Shown: piece after piece, positions 18,539 through 26,397 of the stretch
Layout of the letters: the number at the start of each line of letters is the position of its first letter
Position numbering within the stretch: the first letter of the stretch is position 1
Assembly: GCA_964529005.1 (NCBI GenBank)
Contig: CAZGUH010000030.1
Location: 1-50,332, forward strand
Reading direction: 5' to 3'
Source of the DNA: CAZGUH01 sp964529005
GTDB taxonomy: Bacteria > Actinomycetota > Acidimicrobiia > Acidimicrobiales > Ilumatobacteraceae
Length of the DNA: 50,332 bases
Position numbers and translations under genes: made by a program
Notes under the pieces: model-generated
What the model was told of the DNA's origin: nothing
Databases searched by the model: none
The model's input: only the letters and a program-made list of their open reading frames with translations

Positions 18539-18588
18539 GACGGCGCCGCGCCCGGTTCGGGTCGTTGCATCTCGGCGATCCGTTCCAC
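18535..18588 (-). CDS. Possible 17-residue leader peptide ahead of the minus operon
   Basis: A short frame, V-E-R-I-A-E-M-Q-R-P-E-P-G-A-A-P-S, starts at a GTG three bases after a strong AGGAGG (18592-18597, minus strand). It ends in a TGA that overlaps the GTG of the following membrane-protein gene. The main gene itself has no ribosome site, so the leader may recruit ribosomes and pass them on by coupling. The three-base spacer is short, which lowers confidence. Nothing suggests a function for the peptide itself. Confidence 0.35.
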   Translation of the reverse strand: MERIAEMQRPEPGAAPS

Positions 18589-18609
18589 GTTCCTCCTCGG
18601 AGTGGACGA

Positions 18610-18615
18610 AGTGTA
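18610..18615 (-). promoter_or_regulatory. Putative -10 box (TACACT) for the 7620-18538 operon
   Basis: TACACT on the minus strand lies about 12 bases upstream of the AGGAGG at 18592-18597, giving a short leader into the 17-codon frame. It is the only good TAnnnT in the 218-bp divergent gap facing this operon. No clear -35 hexamer. Confidence 0.4.
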
Positions 18616-18719
18616 GACCGCGCACCTGTTTCGGCCGGGTGCACGCGCATCGGCCCGGACACCGCAACGCAGCCTCGGCGAGGGAACCGAGTGACCCGTC
18701 GAGCCAGGCGGCGCAGCGG

Positions 18720-18725
18720 TAGGCT
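18720..18725 (+). promoter_or_regulatory. Putative -10 box (TAGGCT) for the ABC permease gene
   Basis: TAGGCT fits TAnnnT and lies 31 bases upstream of the permease ATG at 18757. A transcript from here would have a leader of about 25 nt. No Shine-Dalgarno sequence is evident, and no -35 box is clear. Confidence 0.3.
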
Positions 18726-18756
18726 CGCCCGCCTTGGCGACACCCGACGTGCACCG

Positions 18757-19569
18757 ATGAACGCCCTCACAACGCTGCGGTCGTCCCGCGAATTGCTCTG
18801 GAACCTGACGCTGCGCGAGCTGCGCACGAAGTACCGGCGATCGTTCCTCGGCTGGGCGTGGTCGATGCTCAACCCGCTGGCGACCGTCGCGATCTACAGC
18901 TTCGTGTTCGGCAGTCTGCTGGGGTCCGACGCGCCGCTCGGCGATCCGAGCGGACTCCACGTGTTCGCGCTGTACCTGCTGTGCGCGCTGCTGCCGTGGA
19001 ACTTCTTCGCCTTGGTGACCAACAGCGGGATGGGCAGCCTGCTCGGCAACGCCGGGCTGGTCCGCAAGGTGGCGTTCCCCCGCCAGGTGCTCATCCTGTC
19101 GCAGGTGCTCCACGGCTGCGTGCAGTTCGGGATCGAGATCGGCCTGCTCGTCGTCGTGCTCGTGATCGCGGGCAGCCCGGTGCTTCCCTGGCTGCCGGTG
19201 ACCGTCGGGCTGATGCTGCTGCTCGCGGTATTCGCCACCGGGTTCGCTCTCGCCTTGTCGGCGCTCGCCGTGTACTTCCGCGACCTCGGCTACCTCTGGC
19301 AGATCCTGCTCCAGGTGTGGTTCTTCGCGACGCCGATCGTCTATCCGGAATCGCTGCTCGACGATCGCAGCATCGACGGCGCGGCGCGCCGGCTGCTCGA
19401 CATCAACCCGATGAGCGTCTTCGCACGGGCGTTCCGCCGCACGCTCTACGACGGCACGGCGCCCGGTCTGCGGTCCGTGGGCTACCTGGTCCTCGCCGCC
19501 CTGATCTCCCTGATCGTCGGGTGGTGGGCGTTCAGCAAGCTCTCCCGCCGCGTCGCCGAGGAGTTGTAG
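18757..19569 (+). CDS. ABC-2 type polysaccharide export permease (Wzm/TagG type)
   Basis: 270 residues, about six membrane helices. The N-terminal L-T-L-R-E-L-R-T-K-Y-R-R-S-F-L-G-W-A-W-S-M-L-N-P is the amphipathic start characteristic of Wzm/TagG permeases that export O-antigen or teichoic acid on undecaprenyl diphosphate. Near the C-terminus, W-F-F-A-T-P-I-V-Y-P and N-P-M are also family features. Its ATPase partner is encoded on the opposite strand, ending 24 bases away, which is unusual because the two are normally in one operon. The ATG at 18757 is chosen because upstream codons are arginine-rich and lie in the divergent gap. It probably moves the finished glycan across the membrane. Confidence 0.88.
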   Translation: MNALTTLRSSRELLWNLTLRELRTKYRRSFLGWAWSMLNPLATVAIYSFVFGSLLGSDAPLGDPSGLHVFALYLLCALLPWNFFALVTNSGMGSLLGNAGLVRKVAFPRQVLILSQVLHGCVQFGIEIGLLVVVLVIAGSPVLPWLPVTVGLMLLLAVFATGFALALSALAVYFRDLGYLWQILLQVWFFATPIVYPESLLDDRSIDGAARRLLDINPMSVFARAFRRTLYDGTAPGLRSVGYLVLAALISLIVGWWAFSKLSRRVAEEL

Positions 19570-19576
19570 AACGCGA

Positions 19577-19605
19577 CGCTCGTCGTCGCAGCGTCACGAC
19601 GAGCG
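19577..19605. terminator. Hairpin between convergent exporter genes
   Basis: A 10-bp inverted repeat (CGCTCGTCGT at 19577-19586 and ACGACGAGCG at 19596-19605, 9-base loop) sits between the permease stop and the ATPase stop and overlaps the last codons of the ATPase gene. It could terminate transcription from both sides. There is no T-tract, so intrinsic termination is uncertain. Confidence 0.45.
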
Positions 19606-20814
19606 CGGGCGGAGCGACGTCTTGGCGTCGATGGTCCACTCCCCCTCGACGTGCACCGCACCGACGTCGTAGATCTTGTGCTGACGCACCTCGAAGCGGA
19701 TCCTGCGGTCCCAGTGGTCGAACGGGTGGATCTCCGTGTGGTCGGTGATCGCCACCGTGAGGTCGTAGGTGCCCTCCAGCAACGGCAGCGCCGGGATCGT
19801 GAACTCGAACACCGCCGGGCCGTTGATGTGGTGGATCGTCTGGCCCTTACGGCGGGTGTTCGATCCCCACAGGACGAACCCGTGGAGGTCCTGGATCCGC
19901 AGCCCGACGACCGGATCTTCGATCGGCGTGTGAGCGACCGCTTCGATCCTGATCGTCATCGGCTGCTCGGCGGTGAACACCTTCGCCGGCTGGCCGTCGC
20001 CGTCGAGCAGCTCGACGGAGACGATCTGCGCTTCCCCGGTGCCCCAGCGCTGGCCCAGCTCCTCGTCGACGCTGACCGCGGCGTCGTGGCTCTGGCCGGT
20101 GTAGGCGTTGACGACGTCGACGGCAGTGCCGAGCATCACCAGCTCGCCCTTGTCGATCCACGCCGCGGTGTCGCAGAGCTGCTGGACGAGCCCGAGGCCG
20201 TGGCTGACGAACAGAATCGTGCGGCCCTCGCGCCGGAACTCCTCGATCTTCTCCGCTGACCGGCGCTGGAAGCTCTCGTCACCGACGCTGAGCACCTCGT
20301 CGACGAGCAGGATCTCGGGCTCGACGTTCGCCGCGATGGCGAAGCCGAGGCGCACCGTCATGCCCGAGGAGTAGTTCTTGACCGGGGTGTCGATGAACCG
20401 CTCGACCCCGGCGAACTCGACGATGTCGTCGAAGCGGGCGTCGATCTGGCGGCGTGACAAGCCCAGGATCGCGCCGTTGAGGTAGACGTTCTCGCGCCCG
20501 GTGAGCTCCGGGTGGAACCCGGCGCCCAGCTCCAGCAGCGCCGACAGGCGGCCGTGGATCGAGATCGAGCCCTTCTCCGGGAAGATGATCCCGGCGAGGC
20601 ACTTGAGCAGCGTGCTCTTGCCGGAGCCGTTGGATCCGATGACGCCGAAGGTCGACCCGAACGGCACGTCGAACGAGACCCCGCGCAGCGCCCAGAACTC
20701 TTCGTAGCGCGCCCGCCGGCCGCGCAGCATCGCCGCCTTCAGGTACTGGTTGCGCTCGTGGTACAGCCGGAAGCGCTTCCACACCTCGTCGACGCGGACC
20801 GCGACGTCGTTCAC
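19594..20814 (-). CDS. ABC transporter ATPase for polysaccharide export with Wzt-type C-terminal domain
   Basis: 406 residues. Residues 1-245 are the ATPase: Walker A G-S-N-G-S-G-K-S-T (60-68), signature Y-S-S-G-M (148-152, with Y for the usual L), Walker B I-L-L-V-D-E (168-173) and the switch histidine at 205 (V-S-H-G). Residues ~260-395 are a beta-sandwich-like extension of the Wzt C-terminal type, which in O-antigen transporters recognises the capped end of the glycan. That extension suggests export depends on a terminal modification, and several methyltransferases nearby could supply it (inference). The GTG start overlaps the stop of the methyltransferase upstream by four bases. Its permease partner lies convergently at 18757-19569. 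Confidence 0.88.
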   Translation of the reverse strand: MNDVAVRVDEVWKRFRLYHERNQYLKAAMLRGRRARYEEFWALRGVSFDVPFGSTFGVIGSNGSGKSTLLKCLAGIIFPEKGSISIHGRLSALLELGAGFHPELTGRENVYLNGAILGLSRRQIDARFDDIVEFAGVERFIDTPVKNYSSGMTVRLGFAIAANVEPEILLVDEVLSVGDESFQRRSAEKIEEFRREGRTILFVSHGLGLVQQLCDTAAWIDKGELVMLGTAVDVVNAYTGQSHDAAVSVDEELGQRWGTGEAQIVSVELLDGDGQPAKVFTAEQPMTIRIEAVAHTPIEDPVVGLRIQDLHGFVLWGSNTRRKGQTIHHINGPAVFEFTIPALPLLEGTYDLTVAITDHTEIHPFDHWDRRIRFEVRQHKIYDVGAVHVEGEWTIDAKTSLRPRSS

Positions 20815-21509
20815 GACGCCACCTCAGCCGCCGCGCCGGTGTCGACGGATCTGCGCCCCACGAGGAGCATCTGCCCGGCGAGCGGCCGCAGCGGAGAGCG
20901 GAGGTACAGCGGGGTCAGGCGATGGCCCCACGCGATGCGGCTGCGCATGGTGAGCGGCAGGAAGCGCGGCTCGCTGTGTTCGATGTCGAAGCCGTTCACG
21001 GCCACGAGATCCGCCAGCGAGACGTCCGTGAAGATGGTTCGGTGGGTGTAGTCGTCAAAGTAGCGGCGCGGCTGGAGGCGGAAGTTCGGCTGGACGAGGA
21101 TCAGACGCCCGCCTCCTGCGAGGACGCGGCGCACCTGGGCGAGGACCGCAGGGATGTCGTCCCGTTCCAGGTGTTCGAGGACGTTACTCGCGAACACGGT
21201 TCCGAACTCGGCGTCGTCGAACGACGTCAACTCGCCGGCGTCGCCGACGCGGAACTCGACGCCCGGCGGGATGAACGGGGCGAACGAGGGGTTCATGTCG
21301 AGCCCGACCCGCCGCGTGGCGCGGACGTGGCGCAGGAAGTCGCCGTACCCGCAGCCGAGGTCGAGCACGGGGCGAGCGGGATCGACGAAGCGCTCGAGGT
21401 ACCGCGCCACGTGGCGCCAGACGTGCGCTCGCCGCTCGTCGAAGGGCAGCCGGGTCGCCAGGTAGCCGGTCGGCGGCGGGGGCTCCACCGAGCCAGCGGA
21501 CGAAGTCAC
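20811..21509 (-). CDS. Class I SAM-dependent methyltransferase
   Basis: 232 residues. V-L-D-L-G-C-G-Y-G-D-F is motif I, V-G-L-D-M-N-P the acidic residue after beta-2, then F-A-S-N-V-L-E-H-L-E and G-G-G-R-L-I-L-V-Q-P. Y-F-D-D-Y-T-H is a feature of polysaccharide-cluster methyltransferases. It is co-directional with and overlaps the export ATPase start by four bases. Since Wzt-type ATPases recognise capped chains, this gene is a plausible chain-capping methyltransferase, though only by position. Start is GTG 21507-21509; a CACACT box lies six bases upstream, an imperfect copy of the leaderless promoter pattern seen elsewhere in the window. Confidence 0.82.
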   Translation of the reverse strand: MTSSAGSVEPPPPTGYLATRLPFDERRAHVWRHVARYLERFVDPARPVLDLGCGYGDFLRHVRATRRVGLDMNPSFAPFIPPGVEFRVGDAGELTSFDDAEFGTVFASNVLEHLERDDIPAVLAQVRRVLAGGGRLILVQPNFRLQPRRYFDDYTHRTIFTDVSLADLVAVNGFDIEHSEPRFLPLTMRSRIAWGHRLTPLYLRSPLRPLAGQMLLVGRRSVDTGAAAEVAS

Positions 21510-21617
21510 CGGCCCAGTGTGCCATCACACGCCGCGCGCGTCCGAGAGCGTCCTCCCCCGGCTCGCCCACTGTGAAGATTCTGTTCAGACCCACCACACG
21601 CCTACGCCGGGGCTCTG

Positions 21618-21623
21618 TACAGT
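21618..21623 (+). promoter_or_regulatory. Leaderless -10 box (TACAGT) of ugd
   Basis: TACAGT ends six bases before the GTG start at 21630, so transcription would begin at or next to the start codon. No Shine-Dalgarno sequence is present. The box is embedded in an 8-bp palindrome, CTGTACAG. Confidence 0.55.
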
Positions 21624-21629
21624 CACGCC

Positions 21630-22910
21630 GTGGCTCGCCTGGCTGTCATCGGAACCGGATATGTGGGACTCACCACCGGGGCGTGCTTCGCGCACCTCGG
21701 CCACGAAGTGGTGTGCGCGGACATCGACCCCGAGAAGGTCGAGCGGCTGTCCCGCGGTGAGATCCCGATCGTCGAGCACGGCCTCGACCGCATCGTCGAG
21801 GAGGGCATCCGCAGCGAACGGCTGACGTTCGTTCTCGGGGCGGCCACCGCCGTGGAGAACTGCGAGATCGCGTTCCTGTGCGTCCCCACACCGCAAGGTG
21901 AGGACGGCAGCGCCGACCTCTCCTACATCGAGGCCGCGGCGCGCGAGATCGGCCCGGTGCTGCCCTACGAGTCGGTCGTCGTCAACAAGTCCACGGTGCC
22001 GGTCGGGTCGACCCGCGTCGTCGAACGGGTGCTCGACCGCCCCGACGTGAAGGTGGTCTCCAACCCCGAGTTCCTCCGCGAGGGCTCGGCGGTGCAGGAC
22101 TTCCTGAAGCCGGACCGCATCGTCGTCGGCAGCGACGACCAGTCCGCGGCGATCAAGGTCGCGTCCCTGTACCTCGGCGTCGCCTCGCCGGTCATCGTCA
22201 CCGACCCCGCCTCGGCGGAGACGATCAAGTACGCGGCGAACGCCTTCCTGGCCACCAAGCTGTCGTTCGTCAACGCGGTCGCGGCGATCTGCGAAGGCGT
22301 CGGCGCCGACATGAACGACGTCGTGCTCGGCATGGGCTACGACAAGCGGATCGGGCAGGACTTCCTCCGTCCCGGCCCGGGGTGGGGCGGCTCGTGCTTC
22401 CCGAAGGACTCCCGCGCGCTGCTGCGCATCGCCAACGACGCCGGGTACCATTTCGACCTCCTCGACGGCGTCATCACCGTCAACGAGCAGCAGTTCGAGC
22501 GCGTGGTCGACAAGATCACCGCCGCCGCCGGGGGTTCCCTCCAGGGCACGACCATCGCCGTGTGGGGCCTGACGTTCAAGGCCCGCACCGACGACCTGCG
22601 CGAGTCGCCGTCGATCGCTGTCATCGAGCGGCTGCTCGCCCGGGGGGCCAAGGTCCGGGCCCACGATCCCACGGTCAGCGGGCCCAAGCCGGGTCTGCCC
22701 GCCGGCATCGAGATCACGAACGACCCGTACGCCTGCTGCGAGGGCGCCGACGCCCTCGCCGTCATGACCGAGTGGGACGAGTACCGCTGGTTGGACGCCA
22801 CCAAGGTGGCGTCGTCGATCGGGCGACAGGCGGTGGTCGATTCCCGAAACCTCCTCGACCGCAGCGAGTGGCGCCGAGCCGGCTTCGAATATCAGGGAAT
22901 CGGCAGGTAA
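21630..22910 (+). CDS. ugd: UDP-glucose 6-dehydrogenase
   Basis: 426 residues. It oxidises UDP-glucose to UDP-glucuronate using two NAD+. The N-terminal Rossmann motif V-I-G-T-G-Y-V-G-L begins at residue ~6; K-S-T-V-P-V-G-S-T and N-P-E-F-L-R-E-G-S are the middle signatures; the catalytic cysteine is C256 in G-P-G-W-G-G-S-C-F-P-K-D. The C-terminal domain has W-G-L-T-F-K and D-D-L-R-E-S-P. All active-site elements are intact and the length is typical. Start GTG at 21630, apparently leaderless. Four bases after its stop lies the UDP-glucuronate decarboxylase-like gene, which would use its product. Confidence 0.95.
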   Translation: MARLAVIGTGYVGLTTGACFAHLGHEVVCADIDPEKVERLSRGEIPIVEHGLDRIVEEGIRSERLTFVLGAATAVENCEIAFLCVPTPQGEDGSADLSYIEAAAREIGPVLPYESVVVNKSTVPVGSTRVVERVLDRPDVKVVSNPEFLREGSAVQDFLKPDRIVVGSDDQSAAIKVASLYLGVASPVIVTDPASAETIKYAANAFLATKLSFVNAVAAICEGVGADMNDVVLGMGYDKRIGQDFLRPGPGWGGSCFPKDSRALLRIANDAGYHFDLLDGVITVNEQQFERVVDKITAAAGGSLQGTTIAVWGLTFKARTDDLRESPSIAVIERLLARGAKVRAHDPTVSGPKPGLPAGIEITNDPYACCEGADALAVMTEWDEYRWLDATKVASSIGRQAVVDSRNLLDRSEWRRAGFEYQGIGR

Positions 22911-22914
22911 TCGC

Positions 22915-23871
22915 GTGCGCGTCCTCCTCGCCGGCGGCGGCGGGTTCATCGGGTCCCACCTCGCCGACGCCATGCTGGCGCGCGGCGACGACGTGGTCGT
23001 CGTCGACAACTTCACCACAGGCCGCCGTGGCAACGTCGCGCATCTCCTCGACCATCCCCGCTTCGCGCTGATCGAACACGACATCACCGAGCTGCTCGCC
23101 TGGCACGGCCCCGCCGCGCAGCCGTTCGACGCGGTGCTCGACCTGGCGAGCCCCGCCTCGCCGACCGACTTCGCCACGAGCCCGCTGGCGATCCTGGCCG
23201 TCGGCAGCAACGGCACGCGCAACATGCTCCACCGCTGCGTCGTCGACGGGGCGAAGTTCTTCCTCGCCTCGACCAGCGAGGTCTACGGCGACCCGCTCGT
23301 ACACCCACAGCCGGAGAGCTACTGGGGCAACGTCGACCCGATCGGGCCGCGCAGCTGCTACGACGAGGCCAAGCGCTTCAGCGAGGCGCTCACGATGGCG
23401 TACAAGCGGGTGCACGAGGTCGACGTGCGGATCGCTCGCATCTTCAACACCTACGGCGAACGGATGCGCCCCGACGACGGGCGCGTGGTCACGAACTTCA
23501 TCGTCCAGGCGCTCACCGGTGAGCCGATCACCCTCTACGGCGACGGCGAGCAGACCCGCAGCTTCTGCCACGTCAGCGACGAGGTGCGTGGGCTGCTCGC
23601 GGTCCTCGACGGTCCCGATCTCGGCCCCGTCAACGTCGGCAACACCAGCGAGTTCACGATGCGCGAGCTCGCCGAGCTGACGTTGGAGCTGACCGGGTCG
23701 AGCAGCCCGATCATCACCGTGCCGCTGCCTCCCGAACGCGAGGGCGATCCGCAGCAGCGGCGGCCGGACAGCACCCTGATCCGTGAGAAGCTTGGGTGGG
23801 AACCCGTGGTGAGCCTGCGTGAAGGGCTCGACCGCATGATCCACCACTTCCGCACGGAGGAGGGGTTATGA
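22915..23871 (+). CDS. UDP-glucuronate decarboxylase (UXS)-like NAD-dependent epimerase/dehydratase
   Basis: 318 residues of extended SDR type. G-G-G-G-F-I-G-S-H-L is the NAD site; the active-site pair is Y149-x3-K153 in C-Y-D-E-A-K-R. H-P-Q-P-E-S-Y-W-G-N-V, R-I-F-N-T-Y-G-E-R-M, D-D-G-R-V-V-T-N-F-I and T-R-S-F-C-H-V-S-D are signatures of UDP-glucuronate decarboxylase, which turns UDP-GlcA into UDP-xylose and uses the product of the upstream ugd. A dTDP-glucose 4,6-dehydratase is the main alternative, but the Y-W-G-N-V and S-C-Y-D-E motifs favour UXS. GTG start at 22915; the stop overlaps galE by four bases. Confidence 0.85.
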   Translation: MRVLLAGGGGFIGSHLADAMLARGDDVVVVDNFTTGRRGNVAHLLDHPRFALIEHDITELLAWHGPAAQPFDAVLDLASPASPTDFATSPLAILAVGSNGTRNMLHRCVVDGAKFFLASTSEVYGDPLVHPQPESYWGNVDPIGPRSCYDEAKRFSEALTMAYKRVHEVDVRIARIFNTYGERMRPDDGRVVTNFIVQALTGEPITLYGDGEQTRSFCHVSDEVRGLLAVLDGPDLGPVNVGNTSEFTMRELAELTLELTGSSSPIITVPLPPEREGDPQQRRPDSTLIREKLGWEPVVSLREGLDRMIHHFRTEEGL

Positions 23872-24845
23872 CGACTCTGGTCACCGGGGGAGCCGGCTAC
23901 ATCGGCTCACACACCGTCCGAGCCCTCCGAGCCGCCGGGCGCGACGTCGTCGTGCTCGACACCCTCGAACTCGGCCAGCGCGCCGCGGTGATCGACGCCC
24001 CGCTGATCGAGGGCGACATCGCCGACACCGCCCTCGTGACCAAGATCTGCCGTGACCACGACGTCACCGAGGTCGTGCACTTCGCCGCGTACAAGAACGT
24101 CGGCGAATCGATGGCCGAACCGGGCAAGTACTGGACGAACAACGTCGGTGGCACGGTCGCGTTGGTCCAGGCGTTGCTCGACTGCGACGTTCACCGCTTG
24201 GTGTTCTCGTCGTCGTGTTCGGTGTACGGCACGCCCGACGTCGTGCCGGTCTCGGAGACCGCGCTGCTCCACCCCGAGAGCGTCTACGCCGAATCGAAGG
24301 CGACGATGGAGCGCATCCTGCGCTGGTACGACACCACCCACGGGCTGCGCTCGATCAGCTTGCGGTACTTCAACGCAGCCGGAGCGTCGTTCGACAACGC
24401 GATCGGTGAAGACTGGCGCTACAGCCTGAACCTGATCCCCGTCGTGATGAAGGCCACGCTCGGCAAGCGCCCGCCGGTCCAGGTTTTCGGCGACGACTAC
24501 CCGACGCCCGACGGCACCGCGATCCGCGACTACATCCACGTCGAGGACCTCGCCGACGCCCACGTCCGCGCGCTCGACCACCTCGTCGAAGGCGGCATGA
24601 CGCAGGCGCTCAACATCGGCACGGGCGTCGGCAGCAGCGTCCTCGAGGTGATCCGCGCCACGGAGCGGGCAGCGGGCCGCAGCGTGCCGTACGAGGTCGT
24701 CGAGCGCCGCAAGGGCGACCCGGTGGCGGTGTTCGCCGACGCCAGCCGGGCGGGCACGGTGCTCGGATGGAAGGCGCACCACGGGCTCGACGCGATCGTC
24801 GAGACCGCCTGGCGCTGGCACAGCACGCACCCCGACGGCATCTGA
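23868..24845 (+). CDS. galE: UDP-glucose 4-epimerase
   Basis: 325 residues. Interconverts UDP-glucose and UDP-galactose with bound NAD. T-G-G-A-G-Y-I-G-S-H is the NAD-binding start, H-F-A-A-Y-K-N-V-G-E-S the GalE-specific loop, S-S-S-C-S-V-Y-G the serine strand and Y140-x3-K144 the catalytic pair. R-Y-F-N-A-A-G-A and R-D-Y-I-H-V-E-D-L-A follow as in all GalE enzymes. The length is a little under the usual ~330-340. It starts in a 4-base overlap with the UXS-like gene and closes the ugd-uxs-galE operon. Confidence 0.95.
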   Translation: MTTLVTGGAGYIGSHTVRALRAAGRDVVVLDTLELGQRAAVIDAPLIEGDIADTALVTKICRDHDVTEVVHFAAYKNVGESMAEPGKYWTNNVGGTVALVQALLDCDVHRLVFSSSCSVYGTPDVVPVSETALLHPESVYAESKATMERILRWYDTTHGLRSISLRYFNAAGASFDNAIGEDWRYSLNLIPVVMKATLGKRPPVQVFGDDYPTPDGTAIRDYIHVEDLADAHVRALDHLVEGGMTQALNIGTGVGSSVLEVIRATERAAGRSVPYEVVERRKGDPVAVFADASRAGTVLGWKAHHGLDAIVETAWRWHSTHPDGI

Positions 24846-24883
24846 GGCCGCCGCGCTGCCCGGGACGGGGGGCACCAACTTCG

Positions 24884-24889
24884 TAGTCT
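24884..24889 (+). promoter_or_regulatory. Leaderless -10 box (TAGTCT)
   Basis: TAGTCT ends six bases before the ATG at 24896, with no ribosome site between. It gives the methyltransferase its own leaderless promoter 50 bp after galE. Confidence 0.5.
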
Positions 24890-24895
24890 GGAGCG

Positions 24896-25651
24896 ATGGC
24901 ACGCCACGATCACGCGAGCGCTCCAGGCCCCGTCGACTCTTCCGTCAACGCCTCGGTCGACGCGTCGCTCGCCGACACGCTCGACGTGCTCGAAGGGGCC
25001 GCCAACTATCGCGATTGGATCGTCGCGTTGGCCCGGCCATGGCTCAGCGGCCCGATCCTCGAGGTCGGCGCCGGCCAGGGTACGTACACCGAGCAGCTGC
25101 TCGCGCACGGCGACGTGCACTGCGTCGAGCCGAGCGACCGCGGCTCGTCCGAGCTCAAGCGTCGCTATGGTCACGACAGCCGGGTCGAGCTGACCCAAGG
25201 CGTCATCGACGACCTGCCGGCCGAGCCCCGCTACGGCTCGGCGGTGCTCGTCAACGTGCTCGAGCACATCGACGGCGACGTGCAGGCGCTGCGCGATCTG
25301 CACGACCGCCTGCGGCCCGGAGGCCACGTGATCCTCTGGGTGCCGGCGTTTCCCCTGCTGTACAGCGGCTTCGACCGCGCCATCGGGCACCATCGTCGCT
25401 ACCGGCGAGCGGAGCTGCGACGCAAGGCGACCGAAGCCGGCTTCACGATCGAGCGAGACCATTACGCGAACGTCGTCGGCTGGTTCAGCTGGCTGCTGGT
25501 CGTCCGCTGCCTGCGGCGTGTGCCCGCCTCGCCCCGCATGGTCGGTCTGTGGGACCGCTGGATGCTGCCGGTGATCCGGCGAGTGGAGACACGCGTCACA
25601 CCGCCGTTCGGGCAGTCGCTGTTTCTCGTCGGCCGCAAGGCCCCCGCCTAG
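24896..25651 (+). CDS. Class I SAM-dependent methyltransferase
   Basis: 251 residues. I-L-E-V-G-A-G-Q-G-T-Y is motif I; V-L-V-N-V-L-E-H-I-D is the acidic/post-II region, and R-P-G-G-H-V-I-L-W-V-P-A-F follows. G-H-H-R-R-Y-R-R-A-E-L-R is a loop shared with many cluster-encoded methyltransferases, including the C-terminal half of the GT2 fusion at 15288-16790 (G-H-Q-R-R-Y-T-R-E). The residues before ~35 are polar and poorly ordered. The gene leads a two-gene unit with the GT2 that starts 11 bases after its stop. Substrate unknown. Confidence 0.82.
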   Translation: MARHDHASAPGPVDSSVNASVDASLADTLDVLEGAANYRDWIVALARPWLSGPILEVGAGQGTYTEQLLAHGDVHCVEPSDRGSSELKRRYGHDSRVELTQGVIDDLPAEPRYGSAVLVNVLEHIDGDVQALRDLHDRLRPGGHVILWVPAFPLLYSGFDRAIGHHRRYRRAELRRKATEAGFTIERDHYANVVGWFSWLLVVRCLRRVPASPRMVGLWDRWMLPVIRRVETRVTPPFGQSLFLVGRKAPA

Positions 25652-25654
25652 TCT
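25649..25654 (+). promoter_or_regulatory. Possible -10 box (TAGTCT) overlapping the methyltransferase stop codon
   Basis: The same hexamer as at 24884 recurs eight bases before the GT2 ATG at 25663, and its TAG is the stop codon of the upstream gene. It could allow independent leaderless expression of the GT2. The overlap with a stop codon means chance is a real alternative. Confidence 0.35.
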
Positions 25655-25662
25655 GCGCCGCC

Positions 25663-26397
25663 ATGGATGCCGCGCCCGCAGTCCTGTCGCTCGTGATGCC
25701 GTGCTTCAACGAGGCGAGCACGATCCAGCGCGTCGTGAAGAACGTGCTCGACCAGCCGTTCGTGGCCGAGCTGATCATCGTCGACGACCTGTCCACCGAC
25801 GGCACCCGCGAGCTCCTGACCCAGTTCGACGACCCCCGCGTGCGCGTCGTGCTGCACGACCACAACCGTGGCAAGGGCGCAGCGCTGCGCACGGGGTTCG
25901 CGCTCGCCACAGCGGATTTCGTCGGCGTGCAGGACGCCGACCTCGAGTACGACCCGCGTGACCTCGCCAAGCTCTTGCCCCCGCTGATCAGCGGCGAGGC
26001 TGACGTCGTGTACGGCTCACGGTTCCTCACCACCGAAGCCCGGCGTGTGCTGTTCTTCTGGCACAGCATCGGCAACCGCATCCTGACGTTCGCCTCCAAC
26101 GCGATGACGAACCTGAACCTCAGCGACATGGAGACGTGTTACAAGGTCTTCCGCCGCGACGTCATCCAGTCGATCACGATCGAGGAAGACCGCTTCGGGG
26201 TCGAGCCCGAGCTCACCGCGAAGGTCGCCGCCCGCGGCCTGCGCGTGTTCGAGGTCGGCATCTCGTACCGCGGCCGCACGTATGCCGAGGGCAAGAAGAT
26301 CAACTGGCGCGACGGCTTCCGGGCGATGTACTGCGTGGTGAAGTACTCGCGTTCGGCTCGTCGCGCCGAGCAGCTCACGGCGGCGGCACGTAGGTGA
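25663..26397 (+). CDS. GT2 family glycosyltransferase
   Basis: 244 residues, starting MDAAPAVLSLVMPCFNEAST. I-I-V-D-D-L-S-T-D-G-T and Q-D-A-D-L-E-Y-D-P are the donor/metal motifs; V-Y-G-S-R-F, M-E-T-C-Y-K-V-F-R and G-R-T-Y-A-E-G-K-K-I-N-W-R-D-G belong to the polyprenyl-phosphate glucose/mannose synthase subgroup without membrane anchor. It probably loads a sugar onto a lipid carrier for the membrane transferases of the locus. The 3' end overlaps the convergent rmlC gene by 23 bases. Confidence 0.88.
   Translation: MDAAPAVLSLVMPCFNEASTIQRVVKNVLDQPFVAELIIVDDLSTDGTRELLTQFDDPRVRVVLHDHNRGKGAALRTGFALATADFVGVQDADLEYDPRDLAKLLPPLISGEADVVYGSRFLTTEARRVLFFWHSIGNRILTFASNAMTNLNLSDMETCYKVFRRDVIQSITIEEDRFGVEPELTAKVAARGLRVFEVGISYRGRTYAEGKKINWRDGFRAMYCVVKYSRSARRAEQLTAAARR

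Noticed and set aside
21585..23225. A 546-codon minus-strand frame opposite ugd and the UXS-like gene
   Set aside because: The plus strand carries intact enzymes with all active-site motifs; the antisense frame is a compositional shadow.
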